The translations under genes were made by a program, and so were the position numbers. A stretch of DNA of 64,000 nt, taken from the NCBI GenBank assembly GCA_958450865.1, contig CAUDNY010000002.1, forward strand, positions 248,001 through 312,000, written 5' to 3'. Positions 17,394-27,040 of this stretch are shown in pieces. Under the pieces are notes generated by a model. The model ran no database searches. It was given only the letters and a program-made list of their open reading frames with translations, and had not been told where the DNA came from. Position 1 is the stretch's first letter, and the number at the start of each line of letters is the position of its first letter. The DNA comes from an uncultured Collinsella sp. (GTDB lineage: Bacteria > Actinomycetota > Coriobacteriia > Coriobacteriales > Coriobacteriaceae).

Positions 17394-18953
17394 TTACTCC
17401 ACCTCGCTCTGAGCGGTCTCGGTACCGAACACAGCGCGGTACATCGGCGTCGCGTGAAGTTCCTCGGTGCTCTGCTCGAGCACGATGCCGGTCGCGGTCT
17501 CCACACCGTGCACGAGAGGCAGCGGGGTGGCGATGCCAAACCACAAGATCATGACAGCCAGGATGATTTCGGGGATAAGCATGAGCGCCGGGGCCTCATG
17601 CTTGCCCATGCCCTGGGGCGCATGGCCGAATACCGACTTGAGTGCGATGCGGGTGAGCGCGGAGATGGCCACGGTAAGACCGAGGGCGACCACGACGACC
17701 AGCCACATGGGGCCGGCGGTAACACCGGCGACAAAAGTCAGGAACTCGGAGATAAACATGCCAAAGGGCGGGAAGGCGGCAAGGCCGAGCAGCGCCAGGA
17801 TGGCGAGTGCGGCGGTTGCGGGTGCAACCTCGACGACGCCCTGGATCTTGGCCAGGCTACGCGTGCCAAAGGCGTGCTGGATGTTGCCGGACACGCAGAA
17901 GGCAAGCGTCTTGGTAAAGCCGTGGAACACGCAGTGCAGCAGGGCCGCGGCGATACCCAGCGGGCCACCGATACCCAGGCACAGGGCGATGACGCCCACG
18001 TTCTCCACAGACGAATACGCAAAGCGGCGCTTGAGGTCGTCCTGGCGAAACATCGAAAGTGCCGCCACCAAAATGGACAGCGTGCCGACGATCAGCAGCA
18101 AAAGTTGCGGATACTCGGCGCCCACGGCCTGGATGGTAAAGCCGTAGAAGCGCATGATCACAAGCATGGCGCACTTAAGCAGCACGCCCGAGAGCAGGGC
18201 CGAGACAGGGCTCGGGGCCTGGGAGTGGGCATCGGGCAGCCAAGTGTGCATGGGGAACAGGCCGGCCTTGGTGCCAAAGCCGATCACGATAAACGCAAAG
18301 GCGAGGCGCATGAGCGTCGGGTCGAACTGGTCGGCATACGGCAGCACGCACGACAGGAATGCGGCCTCGTGGGCGTTGGGAATCACGTCGGCGGCGTTGG
18401 CGTAGATCAGCAGCGTACCGAACAGGCCGAAGGCCACGCCGGCGGTGCAGACCATCGCATACTTCCAAGAAGCCTCGAGGGCCGTCTTGTTCTTGTAGAT
18501 ACCCACCAGGAACACGGTGGAAAGCGTGGTTGCTTCCACGGCGGCCCACGTGAGGATCATGTTGTTGGACAGGCACGCGAGCAGCATGGTAAACACGAAC
18601 AGACTAAACAGTGCAAAATACTGCTTGGCGCGCTCGGCGGGCATGGAGCCCTCCTCGATATCGGCCTTTACATAGGGCAGCGAGAACAGCCCCGTAAGAA
18701 AACCGATAAAGCCGATGAGCAGCACAAAGATGGCGCCCAGCGAATCGAGGTGGAACCACAGGCCAAGAGCGCTCGCGGTTTCGCCGCTCATAAGGACGTC
18801 ACCGGCCGTCATAATCGACAGCACCAGGACGGCTGCGACGGAGACCAGGTTGAGACCGGCAAACACGTTATAGGACGTGTTCTTGGGCAAAAACGCCATA
18901 ACCAGCGAGAACACCAAAGGAGTCGCGAGCAGGGCGAGAATCAACGTTTCCAT
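17394..18953 (-). CDS. hyfF: Hydrogenase-4 membrane subunit F (antiporter-like, NuoN/M-type)
   Basis: HyfF is one of three antiporter-like membrane proteins in this operon and should take part in proton or sodium pumping. The 519 residues are hydrophobic with about 14 membrane segments; the conserved segment WLPDAHSQAPSPVSALLSG near residue 235 and EVATTLSTVF-like TM5 region with its charged residue match the proton-antiporter M family. It partners HyfB and HyfD. It directly follows hyfE by three bases. Confidence 0.92.
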   Translation of the reverse strand: METLILALLATPLVFSLVMAFLPKNTSYNVFAGLNLVSVAAVLVLSIMTAGDVLMSGETASALGLWFHLDSLGAIFVLLIGFIGFLTGLFSLPYVKADIEEGSMPAERAKQYFALFSLFVFTMLLACLSNNMILTWAAVEATTLSTVFLVGIYKNKTALEASWKYAMVCTAGVAFGLFGTLLIYANAADVIPNAHEAAFLSCVLPYADQFDPTLMRLAFAFIVIGFGTKAGLFPMHTWLPDAHSQAPSPVSALLSGVLLKCAMLVIMRFYGFTIQAVGAEYPQLLLLIVGTLSILVAALSMFRQDDLKRRFAYSSVENVGVIALCLGIGGPLGIAAALLHCVFHGFTKTLAFCVSGNIQHAFGTRSLAKIQGVVEVAPATAALAILALLGLAAFPPFGMFISEFLTFVAGVTAGPMWLVVVVALGLTVAISALTRIALKSVFGHAPQGMGKHEAPALMLIPEIILAVMILWFGIATPLPLVHGVETATGIVLEQSTEELHATPMYRAVFGTETAQSEVE

Positions 18954-18956
18954 GGA

Positions 18957-19610
18957 CTACCCCCTCAGCTCGGACAGGTCGCGCGCATCGAGCGAGTGGG
19001 AGTCGTCCCAAATGCGACGCACGACGATGGACATGATGATGACGGCAAAGATGGCGTCGGTGGCGATACCGATCTCGATGATCTCGGGAGCGGTGGGGGC
19101 CAAAAGCGCGAGCGTCACGTGGCTGCCGTTTTCCATAAGGCAGTAACCAAAGATCTGCTTCATGATGTTGCGCTGCGAGATGATGCAGGTGAGGCCCACA
19201 AAGAAGTGAGCGAAGCTAATAGCGAGCGCAGGCGTTGCGACCTCGGCCGTGGGAAGGCTGATCTGCGTCACGACGGCAAAGCAAATCGCGACCTCCACGG
19301 CGATGATGCAGATGGCCCACGCGGGCTTAAGGCCGGCCTTGAGTGATGCGTCGCTCGGCTCGCCCATCTTCTTGTATGCGCGGTTGAGGATATAAGGGAC
19401 CAGGACGACCTTGGTGATAAAGGCAGATCCGGCCCACATAAGCAGCTCCTGCGCACCGGTGGTGGCGCCGAGCGTAGCGAGCAGCCCCACGAGCACCAGC
19501 GACTGCACCGCATACCAGTTGATGGCATGTTTGATGTTCTTGGAGACGACCACCATGGTGGACGTGACGATCAGAAGGCCGCCAAGGATGTTGACGATCG
19601 AATAACCCAT
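18957..19610 (-). CDS. hyfE: Hydrogenase-4 membrane subunit E (NuoK-like)
   Basis: HyfE is a 217-residue membrane protein, longer than NuoK, with about six predicted membrane helices, as in E. coli HyfE. It is found only in Hyf-type and related hydrogenases, not in the shorter hydrogenase 3, and so supports a hydrogenase-4-type complex. The C-terminal half (AISFAHFFVGLTCIISQRNI) is the NuoK-like part. It is followed by hyfF after three bases. Confidence 0.88.
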   Translation of the reverse strand: MGYSIVNILGGLLIVTSTMVVVSKNIKHAINWYAVQSLVLVGLLATLGATTGAQELLMWAGSAFITKVVLVPYILNRAYKKMGEPSDASLKAGLKPAWAICIIAVEVAICFAVVTQISLPTAEVATPALAISFAHFFVGLTCIISQRNIMKQIFGYCLMENGSHVTLALLAPTAPEIIEIGIATDAIFAVIIMSIVVRRIWDDSHSLDARDLSELRG

Positions 19611-19623
19611 GTCGTTCTACCTC

Positions 19624-21081
19624 CTAACCGATCCAGCTGGCCGAAAGCGGGCCGCTGACGATGACCATGATGATGAGCACGATGAACACGAACGCCATCG
19701 CACGGGGAAGCGGGGCTCCCGCAGCGACCTCTTCGCTCGGCTCGCCGGGCAGGCAATAGCCCATCCACTTGAGGAACCAGGCGAAGGTAGCGACGGTCTC
19801 GGCGACCATGATGCACACGAGCACCAGGATCGCGACGTTGCCGGCACCTACAGAAAAGCCGCCGGCGATGATCTGGAACTTCGAGAAGAACGTGTTCATG
19901 GGCGGCACGCCGGCAATAGCGAGTGCCGCGACACCGAAGCCCACGCCTGAGATCGGGTACTTCTTTACGATGCCGCGAAGCTTGGGCAGCATACGCGTGC
20001 CGAGCGTAAAGGAGAACGAACCGGCGATCAGGAAGAACAGCGTCTTGGCGAAAGCGTGGTTAAAGATGTGGCAGACGGCGCCATCGAAGGCCAGCTGGCT
20101 GCCAAAGACCGAAAGGCCCAGACCAAAGAACACATAGGAGAGCTGGGCGATCGTGGAGAAGGCCAGCAGACGCTTCATGTCCTTTTGCGGCAGGTACATA
20201 AGGAAGCCAAAGAGCATGGTGACCATGGCGTCGATAATGGCGACCCAACCCACAATCTCGGGGATCTCGCCGGCAGAGACGAGTGCACGCGCGAACACGC
20301 ACACGCCGACCTTAACCATCGAGGCGCCATGCAGGTAGGCCGAAACAGGCGTCGGCGCCTCCATGGCCGAAGGCAGCCACATGTACATGGGAACCTGTGC
20401 GGACTTGGCCCAGGCCGCAAACAGCACGAGCAAAAGGACGATAGCCTTGAGCTTGGCGTCGAGGCCGGCAATCGCGGTAATGGCGAAGGTACCGGTATGG
20501 GCAAACACGATGGCGGCGCCCAGATACAGGCCGAGCGCACCGATATGCGTAATGATCAGAGCCTTCATGCCGGCCTTCTTGGCCGTAGGCGTCATGTAGT
20601 AGCTAATGAGGCCCCAAGAGCACGCACCCGTGATCTCAAAGAACACGAGCTGGCCCAAAAGGGTCGAGCTGTACACGAGACCGGCCATGGCGCCGATGAA
20701 GGTCGCGAGGTACGCGTAGAAGCGACGACGCGGTGCGTCGGGATGCTCACGGTTATTCTCGCTCATATAGGGAATCGAATAGATCACGACAAGCAGGCCG
20801 ATACCCACAAAGGCGGGCGCGAGCAGCGTGCTCATGCGATCGAAGGTGAATCCCATGACGAGGGTCTGCCCAAACGAGATCAGGGGGACCTGCGTGTCGG
20901 GCATGCCGGCGCCAGCGAAATTCGCGGCGAGGGCGATGGTGCAGACCGTCGAGACGGCGGCACCCAAAACGCTGAACCACTTGGCGTACGGACGGGGGAA
21001 CAGGGCGACGAGCACCGAGGCCACCATCGGGGCCGCGATAGCGACCAAGCCGAGAAGGGACAGACTGACTGCAAATGACAT
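19624..21081 (-). CDS. hyfD: Hydrogenase-4 membrane subunit D (antiporter-like)
   Basis: HyfD is a 485-residue antiporter-like protein of the NuoL/M/N family, with about 14 hydrophobic segments. The motif MYMWLPSAMEAPTPVSAYLHGASMV near residue 235 is the conserved TM7 region of the family, including the charged positions thought to carry protons. HyfD and HyfF are the two additional pump-like subunits that distinguish Hyf from the hydrogenase-3 complex of E. coli. Its stop lies 13 bases before hyfE. Confidence 0.92.
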   Translation of the reverse strand: MSFAVSLSLLGLVAIAAPMVASVLVALFPRPYAKWFSVLGAAVSTVCTIALAANFAGAGMPDTQVPLISFGQTLVMGFTFDRMSTLLAPAFVGIGLLVVIYSIPYMSENNREHPDAPRRRFYAYLATFIGAMAGLVYSSTLLGQLVFFEITGACSWGLISYYMTPTAKKAGMKALIITHIGALGLYLGAAIVFAHTGTFAITAIAGLDAKLKAIVLLLVLFAAWAKSAQVPMYMWLPSAMEAPTPVSAYLHGASMVKVGVCVFARALVSAGEIPEIVGWVAIIDAMVTMLFGFLMYLPQKDMKRLLAFSTIAQLSYVFFGLGLSVFGSQLAFDGAVCHIFNHAFAKTLFFLIAGSFSFTLGTRMLPKLRGIVKKYPISGVGFGVAALAIAGVPPMNTFFSKFQIIAGGFSVGAGNVAILVLVCIMVAETVATFAWFLKWMGYCLPGEPSEEVAAGAPLPRAMAFVFIVLIIMVIVSGPLSASWIG

Positions 21082-21096
21082 TGTTTCTCCCTTCTC

Positions 21097-22023
21097 CTAC
21101 ACGCCGACGACCACGAAGACAAACGCCAGAACGGCGATGCCCACGACGGCCCAGGTCTGATTGCCAAGCACCTTAAAACGCGAGCGCGAGCAGGAGTTCT
21201 CGATCACGCCGCATACGACAAAGTCGATCAGGCACTTCACCAGGAAGATGACTGCACCCAGAACAGCGGCGGCGCCCACGGTCGCGGGCTCGCCCCAGGG
21301 GACGAAGATCGCGCAGAACCAGGCGACGACCAGGACCTGCTTCATGGACATGGCGAGCTTGGCCATCGCAAGCGACGGGCCGGAAAGCTCGGCGAGCGGG
21401 CCCTCCTGAAGCTCCTGCTCGGCCTCGGCCTGATCAAACGGCAGCTTGCCGAGTTCCATGTAGCAGGCAATCGCAAAGGCGATGCCGGCGAGGATTACGG
21501 CGACCGGCGCGTCGATGGCGCCCGTCATGATGTGCTGACCCATGGTGGCGATGTCGGTGGAACCGCACACCAGGGCGGCGGCAAACAGCGCCAACAGCAT
21601 GGACGGCTCGATGAGCACGCTCATGAGCAGCTCGCGGACGCCGCCGATACCGGCGTAGGCGTTGGACGAATCCACGCCGCAGAGGGCGAAGAAGAAGCGG
21701 GCGAGCGCCAGGCTGTACATGATGGTGATGGCGTCACCAAAGACCGGGATGGGGCTTTGCGCCGTAAAGAGCGGCAGGCCCATCGCGAGCATAAAGGCGA
21801 CGGCGAAGAACAGCGGCGGCATAATGCGCAGCGCAAAGCTCGCGTCCTCGCTCTGGGACTCGGGGCGCGCAAAGAGCTTGGCCAGGTCGCGATAGTCCTG
21901 CATGATGCTGGGGCCGCGACGGTTGTGCATCTTGGCGCGGATCACGCGGCCGAGACCGGAGAAGAACGGCGCGACGGCCATGACGACCACGCCCTGCAGA
22001 ACGGCAAGTACGATGTTGTTCAT
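21097..22023 (-). CDS. hyfC: Hydrogenase-4 membrane subunit C (NuoH-like)
   Basis: HyfC (HycD-like, complex I NuoH family) anchors the hydrophilic hydrogenase arm to the membrane. The 308 residues have about eight membrane segments. Family regions seen are GLGRVIRAKMHNRRGPSIMQ near residue 25 and the loop FDQAEAEQELQEGPLAELSG near 195, which contains the conserved acidic residues of NuoH. It lies between hyfB and hyfD with short gaps of 12 and 15 bases. Confidence 0.93.
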   Translation of the reverse strand: MNNIVLAVLQGVVVMAVAPFFSGLGRVIRAKMHNRRGPSIMQDYRDLAKLFARPESQSEDASFALRIMPPLFFAVAFMLAMGLPLFTAQSPIPVFGDAITIMYSLALARFFFALCGVDSSNAYAGIGGVRELLMSVLIEPSMLLALFAAALVCGSTDIATMGQHIMTGAIDAPVAVILAGIAFAIACYMELGKLPFDQAEAEQELQEGPLAELSGPSLAMAKLAMSMKQVLVVAWFCAIFVPWGEPATVGAAAVLGAVIFLVKCLIDFVVCGVIENSCSRSRFKVLGNQTWAVVGIAVLAFVFVVVGV

Positions 22024-22035
22024 GCTCTCCCCTCC

Positions 22036-24054
22036 TTAACCCATTTGCACGGCGAGCACGAGGAACACCACGAGTGCCGCGACGATGTAGCAGATATAGA
22101 TGCTGTAGTTGCCACCCTCGAGCTTAGTCGCGAGGTCGGCGAGCTTCTCGACACCCTTATGCGGGGCATCGACGAGAACCTTGTCGGGTACGGGCTCCAC
22201 AGCCTCGGCCACACCGGTGAGCTTCTGGAAGAAGTGCGCGATGGACCAGCAGACGGCCGTGCAGCGGTCGCGCAGCGTGTAGAGCGGCTGCATAAACCAG
22301 GACACCTCGGAGGCAAAGGTCGTGGCCACGACGGGCATATGCTCGTTGGGAGCATAGCCGCATGCCCACGGCTGGGACTTCTGCACCTTGCCGACGGTCT
22401 TGAGCTTGCGATAACCGCAGGCAAGACCGACGAGCACCACGAGCGCAATAGCGATCGCGGGCGTGGAGGTGGCAGCGCCGGAGTACTGGTTCATGAGCTC
22501 CATGCCCTCGGCGGCAAACACGCCACCGTACGGATGCAGCACGGACGCGGCGACATCGACCAACACGGGCGCGATCACGGGAGCGCCAATGCCCAGCACG
22601 ACGCAGATGGCCGCGAGCAGGCCCTGTGCAAACACCATGGGGGCGGGAACCTCCTTGGCATTGGCCGCGGCCTCGGAGCGGGGCGCGGAGGCAAAGGAGA
22701 CGCCATAGGCCTTGACGAAGCACGTGACGGCCAGTGCGCCGGTAATGGCAAGCGCGACGGCAGCGAACACGGCCACGATCATGACGGCCTTGTCGCCCTG
22801 CATGGCGGCGTTAAACAGCGACTGGTAGGTAAACCACTCGGACACAAATCCGTTGAAGGGCGGGATGGCCGAGATGGCCAGCGCACCAATGAGGAAGCAG
22901 ATGGCCGTTGCCGGCATACGACGGAACAGGCCGCCCATCTTCTCCATATTGCGCGTACCCGTGGAGTACAGCAGCGCACCGGCGCCCAAGAACAGCTCGC
23001 CCTTAAACATCGCGTGGTTAAACGTGTGGTAGAGGGCGGCCATCAGAGCCAGGACGGCGATGCCGACAGAGTTGAGCGCCATGGCGGCCATGGAGGCGCC
23101 GACGCCGAGCAGAATGATGCCGATGTTCTCGACGGAGTGATAGGCCAGCAGGCGCTTGATGTCATGCTCCTGCAGGGCGAAGGCCACGCCGAGGACCGAC
23201 GAGATCGCACCGAAGACCATGACCATAAGGCCCCACCAGACCTGAACGCCCGAGGCGGAGAGCAGGTCGAGACCCACCTTGAGGATACCGAAGATACCGA
23301 TCTTGATCATGCCGCCGGACATGAGGGCCGACACGTTGGACGGCGCCTCGGGATGTGCCTTGGGCAGCCAGCCGTGCAGCGGGATGATACCGGCCTTGGC
23401 GCCAAAGCCAAAGAAGGCGAGCACGAAGCACACAGATGCGACCGCGGGGCTAAACTGCGTGGCGCGGAAATCCGCAAAGGCAAACGAGCCGCCGGCGAAG
23501 TTGGTCATGGTGAGGAAGCTCGCCATGATGAGCACGAAGCCCACGTGCGCGATCACAAAGTAGAGCCAACCGCCATGGATGGAGTTCTCGTTCTCCTCGA
23601 TCACGACCAGGAAGTACGAGGTCAGCGACATGAGCTCAAAGGCGACCAGGAACCAAAACACGTTGTCGGCGGTGATGACGAGCATCATGGACGCCACGAA
23701 GGTGTTAAAGAAGAAGCCGGCGCGGCCCTTTTTGCCCGGGTACTCATCAAAGTAGTTGAGACCGTAAATCGAACCGGCAAACGCGAGCACCGAGATGAGT
23801 GCCACGAACAGGCCGGACAGCTGATTGAGCAGCAGCTGGAAATGGGCAAACGGGAAGAACACGATGGTGTCGACCGACGTGACATCGCCCAGCACGGCCT
23901 GGATACCGGCCACAAACGAAAGCACCGCGGCGACGGCGCCGACAAGGCAGCCGGCGGTCTTGGCGGCGTTATCGGCCTTGATCAGCAGAACCGAGGCGAG
24001 CGCACCGATGCACGAGACGGCAAGCGATGCGATAAACAGCGTCATGCTATCCAT
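22036..24054 (-). CDS. hyfB: Hydrogenase-4 membrane subunit B (NuoL-like)
   Basis: HyfB (HycC-like) is the largest antiporter-type membrane subunit, with 672 residues and about 16 hydrophobic segments. GLNYFDEYPGKKG near residue 95 and GWLPKAHPEAPSNVSALMSG near 230 are the conserved TM5 and TM7 regions of the NuoL family. The long C-terminal region resembles the lateral extension of HycC/HyfB. Its start codon overlaps the hyfA stop by eight bases, giving coupled translation. Confidence 0.93.
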   Translation of the reverse strand: MDSMTLFIASLAVSCIGALASVLLIKADNAAKTAGCLVGAVAAVLSFVAGIQAVLGDVTSVDTIVFFPFAHFQLLLNQLSGLFVALISVLAFAGSIYGLNYFDEYPGKKGRAGFFFNTFVASMMLVITADNVFWFLVAFELMSLTSYFLVVIEENENSIHGGWLYFVIAHVGFVLIMASFLTMTNFAGGSFAFADFRATQFSPAVASVCFVLAFFGFGAKAGIIPLHGWLPKAHPEAPSNVSALMSGGMIKIGIFGILKVGLDLLSASGVQVWWGLMVMVFGAISSVLGVAFALQEHDIKRLLAYHSVENIGIILLGVGASMAAMALNSVGIAVLALMAALYHTFNHAMFKGELFLGAGALLYSTGTRNMEKMGGLFRRMPATAICFLIGALAISAIPPFNGFVSEWFTYQSLFNAAMQGDKAVMIVAVFAAVALAITGALAVTCFVKAYGVSFASAPRSEAAANAKEVPAPMVFAQGLLAAICVVLGIGAPVIAPVLVDVAASVLHPYGGVFAAEGMELMNQYSGAATSTPAIAIALVVLVGLACGYRKLKTVGKVQKSQPWACGYAPNEHMPVVATTFASEVSWFMQPLYTLRDRCTAVCWSIAHFFQKLTGVAEAVEPVPDKVLVDAPHKGVEKLADLATKLEGGNYSIYICYIVAALVVFLVLAVQMG

Positions 24055-24664
24055 TGTTTACGCTCCCTTCTGCTTTCTCGGACAGGCCCTGGGCCACAGC
24101 GGTAACGTCGACGACCGGACCGTTTTCGATCGAGCGCAGGCGCTTGGCCTCGTCGAGCTCGCGATCGGCCGCGCCGCCCATGACGGTCAGCGCCTTGGTG
24201 GGGCACGCCGCCACACAATGCGGGCCGTCCGGATCGAAGGCGCACAGGTCGCACTTGACAGCGCAGGTGTACTGGCCGGGAGCCCACGTAAGCAGGCTGC
24301 TCAGGGACTTAGGATACGAAGGCGTCGGGTCGCACATGCCTGCGACACCGGCGATAGACGTGCCATCGGGATGGATGGCTCCGAAGGGGCACGCGATGGC
24401 GCACAGCCTGCACCCGATGCACTCCTGCTCCTTGACGTGGATGCGATCGCCATCGTGCTCGATGGCATTCACCGGGCAAACCTCGGCGCAGGGGGCACCC
24501 TCGCAATGGTGGCAGGCAAGGGCGGCCGAAATACCGCCGGTCTTCACGAGCGCCAGGCGCGGCGTATCCTGAAGACCCTGCATCCGGTGGGCGTCGGCAC
24601 AGGCGGACTGGCATGTTCCGCAGCCGATGCACCTCTCCGGGTTGATGTCGATGAAGCGGTTCAT
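24047..24664 (-). CDS. hyfA: Hydrogenase-4 4Fe-4S electron-transfer subunit A
   Basis: HyfA (HycB/HydN family) accepts electrons from FdhF and delivers them to the hydrogenase arm. The roughly 205-residue protein has four ferredoxin-like cysteine clusters: CIGCGTCQSAC near residue 13, CHHCEGAPCAEVCP near 53, CIGCRLCAIACP near 84 and CDLC...CVAACP near 130. The start was set at ATG 24664 behind AGGAAGTGGGG. It is the first gene of the hyf block, separated from fdhF by 78 bases that contain a strong hairpin. Confidence 0.92.
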   Translation of the reverse strand: MNRFIDINPERCIGCGTCQSACADAHRMQGLQDTPRLALVKTGGISAALACHHCEGAPCAEVCPVNAIEHDGDRIHVKEQECIGCRLCAIACPFGAIHPDGTSIAGVAGMCDPTPSYPKSLSSLLTWAPGQYTCAVKCDLCAFDPDGPHCVAACPTKALTVMGGAADRELDEAKRLRSIENGPVVDVTAVAQGLSEKAEGSVNNG

Positions 24665-24686
24665 CCCCACTTCCTTTCAAAATAAC

Positions 24687-24721
24687 GGGCCGGGCTCCCG
24701 AACGTACGGGACGCCCGGCCC
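24687..24721 (-). terminator. Intercistronic GC hairpin between fdhF and hyfA
   Basis: GGGCCGGGC and GCCCGGCCC (24713-24721 and 24687-24695) pair perfectly, with an inner CCCG/CGGG helix. The minus strand after it reads GTTATTTTG, a weak U-tract, so partial termination or an RNA-stability role is plausible. This would set the ratio of fdhF to hyf transcripts. Confidence 0.6.
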
Positions 24722-24742
24722 AAAAAGCCAACGAGAACGGGA

Positions 24743-26965
24743 CTACACGATTTGATTTACGTGCGTCTCGTCGTCGAACTTGGCGGCGCCGGGCTCAACG
24801 TCCTGAGGAGCGGCGGCGTCCACCAGAGCCTGCTTGAGGTCGGTGTACTGACGCTCGACCTCGCCCTCAGCCCAGACCTGGTCGGCGATAGCGTCGACCT
24901 GGCAGGCGGAGAACTTGTCCTCGGGCGTATGCGAGACCGGGTCGACCTTGTGAATGGTCAGCTCGTTGCACTTGCCGATCCACCACTGGTAGGTCATATA
25001 GACCGTGCCCTTGTTAATACGGTCGCTCACGTCGGCGCGGCTGTATACCTGGCCGCGGCGGCTGTGAATCGAGACGATGTCGCCGTTCTTGATGCCGCGC
25101 GCCTGGGCGTCCGCGGGATTCATGCGGACAAAACCGGGCTCGTCGGCAAGCAGCGCCAGCGTCTTGCAGTTGCCGGTCATCGAGCGGCAGCTGTAGTGGC
25201 CGACCTCGCGGACGGTGCACAGGATGAGCGGGTACTCATCGTCGGGAAGCTCGGAGGGCGCCTCCCAGTCGTGCGCCATCAGGTTGGCGCGGCCGTCCTT
25301 GGTGGTGAACTTGCCACCAGCGAACATGTCAGGCGTACCGTGGTCGTCCACATCGGTGCTCTTGACGGGCCACTGGGCGTAGCCGCCCTCGGGAGCCATC
25401 TTCTCGTAGGTCGCGCCCACAAAGTTGGGGCACAGGCTAATGCACTCGTTCCAGATCTGCTCGGTGTTGTCGTAGTGCATGGGGTAGCCCATGCGCGTGG
25501 ACAGGTCCGCGAAGATCTCCCAGTCGTGGCGGCACTCGCCCTTGGGCGGAACGGCCGCGTCAAAGTGCTGGAAGCTACGGTCGGATGCGGTAAAGACACC
25601 CTCGTGCTCGCCCCAAGAGGTAGCGGGCAGGATGACGTCGGCGAGCATGGTCGTCTGCGTCATAAAGATGTCCTGGCAAATGAACAGATCCAGCTCGGAG
25701 AGCGTCTTGCGCATTCCGGCCGAATCGGGCTCGGTCTGCACCGGGTCCTCGCCGTAGTTGTAGAAGCAGTGCACCTTGCCCTCGTCGACCAGGTGGCCCA
25801 GGTCGGTGAGCTTGTAGCCCTCCTCGAGCGGGAGCTTTTCCTCGGGCACGCCCCAAGCCTTGGCAAACTTGGCACGCACTGCGGGGTCGGTGACTTTCTG
25901 GTAGCCAGGGTACAGGTTGGGCAGCATGCCCATATCGCAGGAGCCCTGGACGTTGTTCTGACCGCGCACGGGCGCGAGGCCGGAGTTGGGTTTGCCGATC
26001 TGGCCGGCAACGCAGGCGATGGAGGCGATGGTGTGCACCGTCTTCAGGTTCTGCTTCTGCTGGCATACGCCCATGCCCCAGCCAATGATGGCAGAGGGCT
26101 TCGCCGTGGCGTACATCTCGGCAGCTTGGTGGATCAACGCGGGCTCGACACCCGTGATGTCCTGTACAGATTCGGGAGTGTAGTTCTTGATGGTCTCCCA
26201 CCACTCGTCAAAGCCGTTCGTGTGCTCGGCGACGAATTCCTTGTCGTAGAGGCCATCGTTGACCAAGCAGTTGGCAAAGGCGTTGAGGAACGCAACGTTG
26301 CAACCGTTCTTGATCGGAAGGTAGAGATCGGCGATACGCGCGGTTTCGATATGGCGCGGATCGGCGACGATGATCTTGCAACCCTTTTCTTTGGCTCGCA
26401 CGATACGCCTTGCGACGATGGGGTGCGAATCGGCAGGGTTATAGCCGAAGAGGAAAATGCATCCCGCATCCTCCATACCGGGGATGGAGCATGACATGCA
26501 ACCTGAACCAACCGTGTCCATCAGACCGAGGACAGTAGGGCCGTGTCAAGTACGGGCGCAGTTGTCCACGCTGTGGGTGCCGATGCACGCACGCGTAAAC
26601 TTCTGCATGACGTAGTTCGCCTCATTGCCGCCGCCTCGCGAAGAGCCGGTGGTCATGACAGCGTTAGGACCATATTCGTCAATTATGGCCTGCATCTTAG
26701 ATGCGGTGAAATCCAGTGCCTCGTCCCAGCTTACGCGCTCAAGATCCGCGCCCTTGGTGCGGCGGATCATCGGGTGCAGTACGCGAGGAGTCAAGATCTT
26801 GGTGTCGTTGATGAAGTCGTAGCCGCTCATGCCCTTAAGGCACAGCTCGCCCTGATTGGTGATGCCGTTGAGCGGTTCGGTACCCACGACCTGGCCGTTT
26901 TGGACCAGGAGGTTAAACTGGCAACCGGCGCCGCAATACGGGCAGATCACTTTATGCTTCTCCAT
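24743..26965 (-). CDS. fdhF: Selenocysteine formate dehydrogenase H (in-frame UGA = Sec140)
   Basis: FdhF oxidises formate to CO2 at a bis-MGD molybdenum site. The reading frame is interrupted by TGA at 26548-26546, in the context NCART-U-HGPTVLGL, which matches the Sec site of E. coli FdhF; counting from the ATG at 26965 it is codon 140, the same position as in E. coli. The total is 740 residues. A 4Fe-4S motif CPYCGAGC with a fourth cysteine near residue 42 opens the protein, GYNPADSHPIVARRIV follows the Sec site, and the dinucleotide-binding domain is C-terminal. Start choice: AAAGGAAGGAGGG lies just upstream. A SECIS-type hairpin follows the UGA. SelA, SelB, SelC and SelD are all in the window. 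Automated calls are likely to split it into 139- and about 593-residue pieces. Confidence 0.95.
26505..26548 (-). promoter_or_regulatory. Bacterial SECIS element of fdhF
   Basis: Eleven bases after the UGA, TGTCC (26534-26530) pairs with GGACA (26519-26515) around a 10-base loop that contains GGTCT, the apical motif bound by SelB in the E. coli fdhF element. Position and loop match the known bacterial SECIS pattern. Confidence 0.88.
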
Positions 26966-27040
26966 GACACCCTCCTTCCTTTCTCTGCTACCGAATGCTC
27001 GGTACTTATTTGACAATCATTGGGCCTGTCGCCCCAACAC

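Noticed and set aside
15417..19346. 1309-residue plus-strand open frame
   Set aside because: It covers hyfE, hyfF, hyfG and hyfH in antisense and has no domain; the minus genes show metal-binding motifs and operon spacing.
21532..24105. 857-residue plus-strand open frame
   Set aside because: Antisense to hyfC and hyfB; low-complexity charged repeats typical of shadow frames.
26546..26548. TGA in fdhF as a nonsense mutation or frameshift
   Set aside because: Position, flanking residues and the SECIS hairpin match a selenocysteine codon, and the decoding genes are present.
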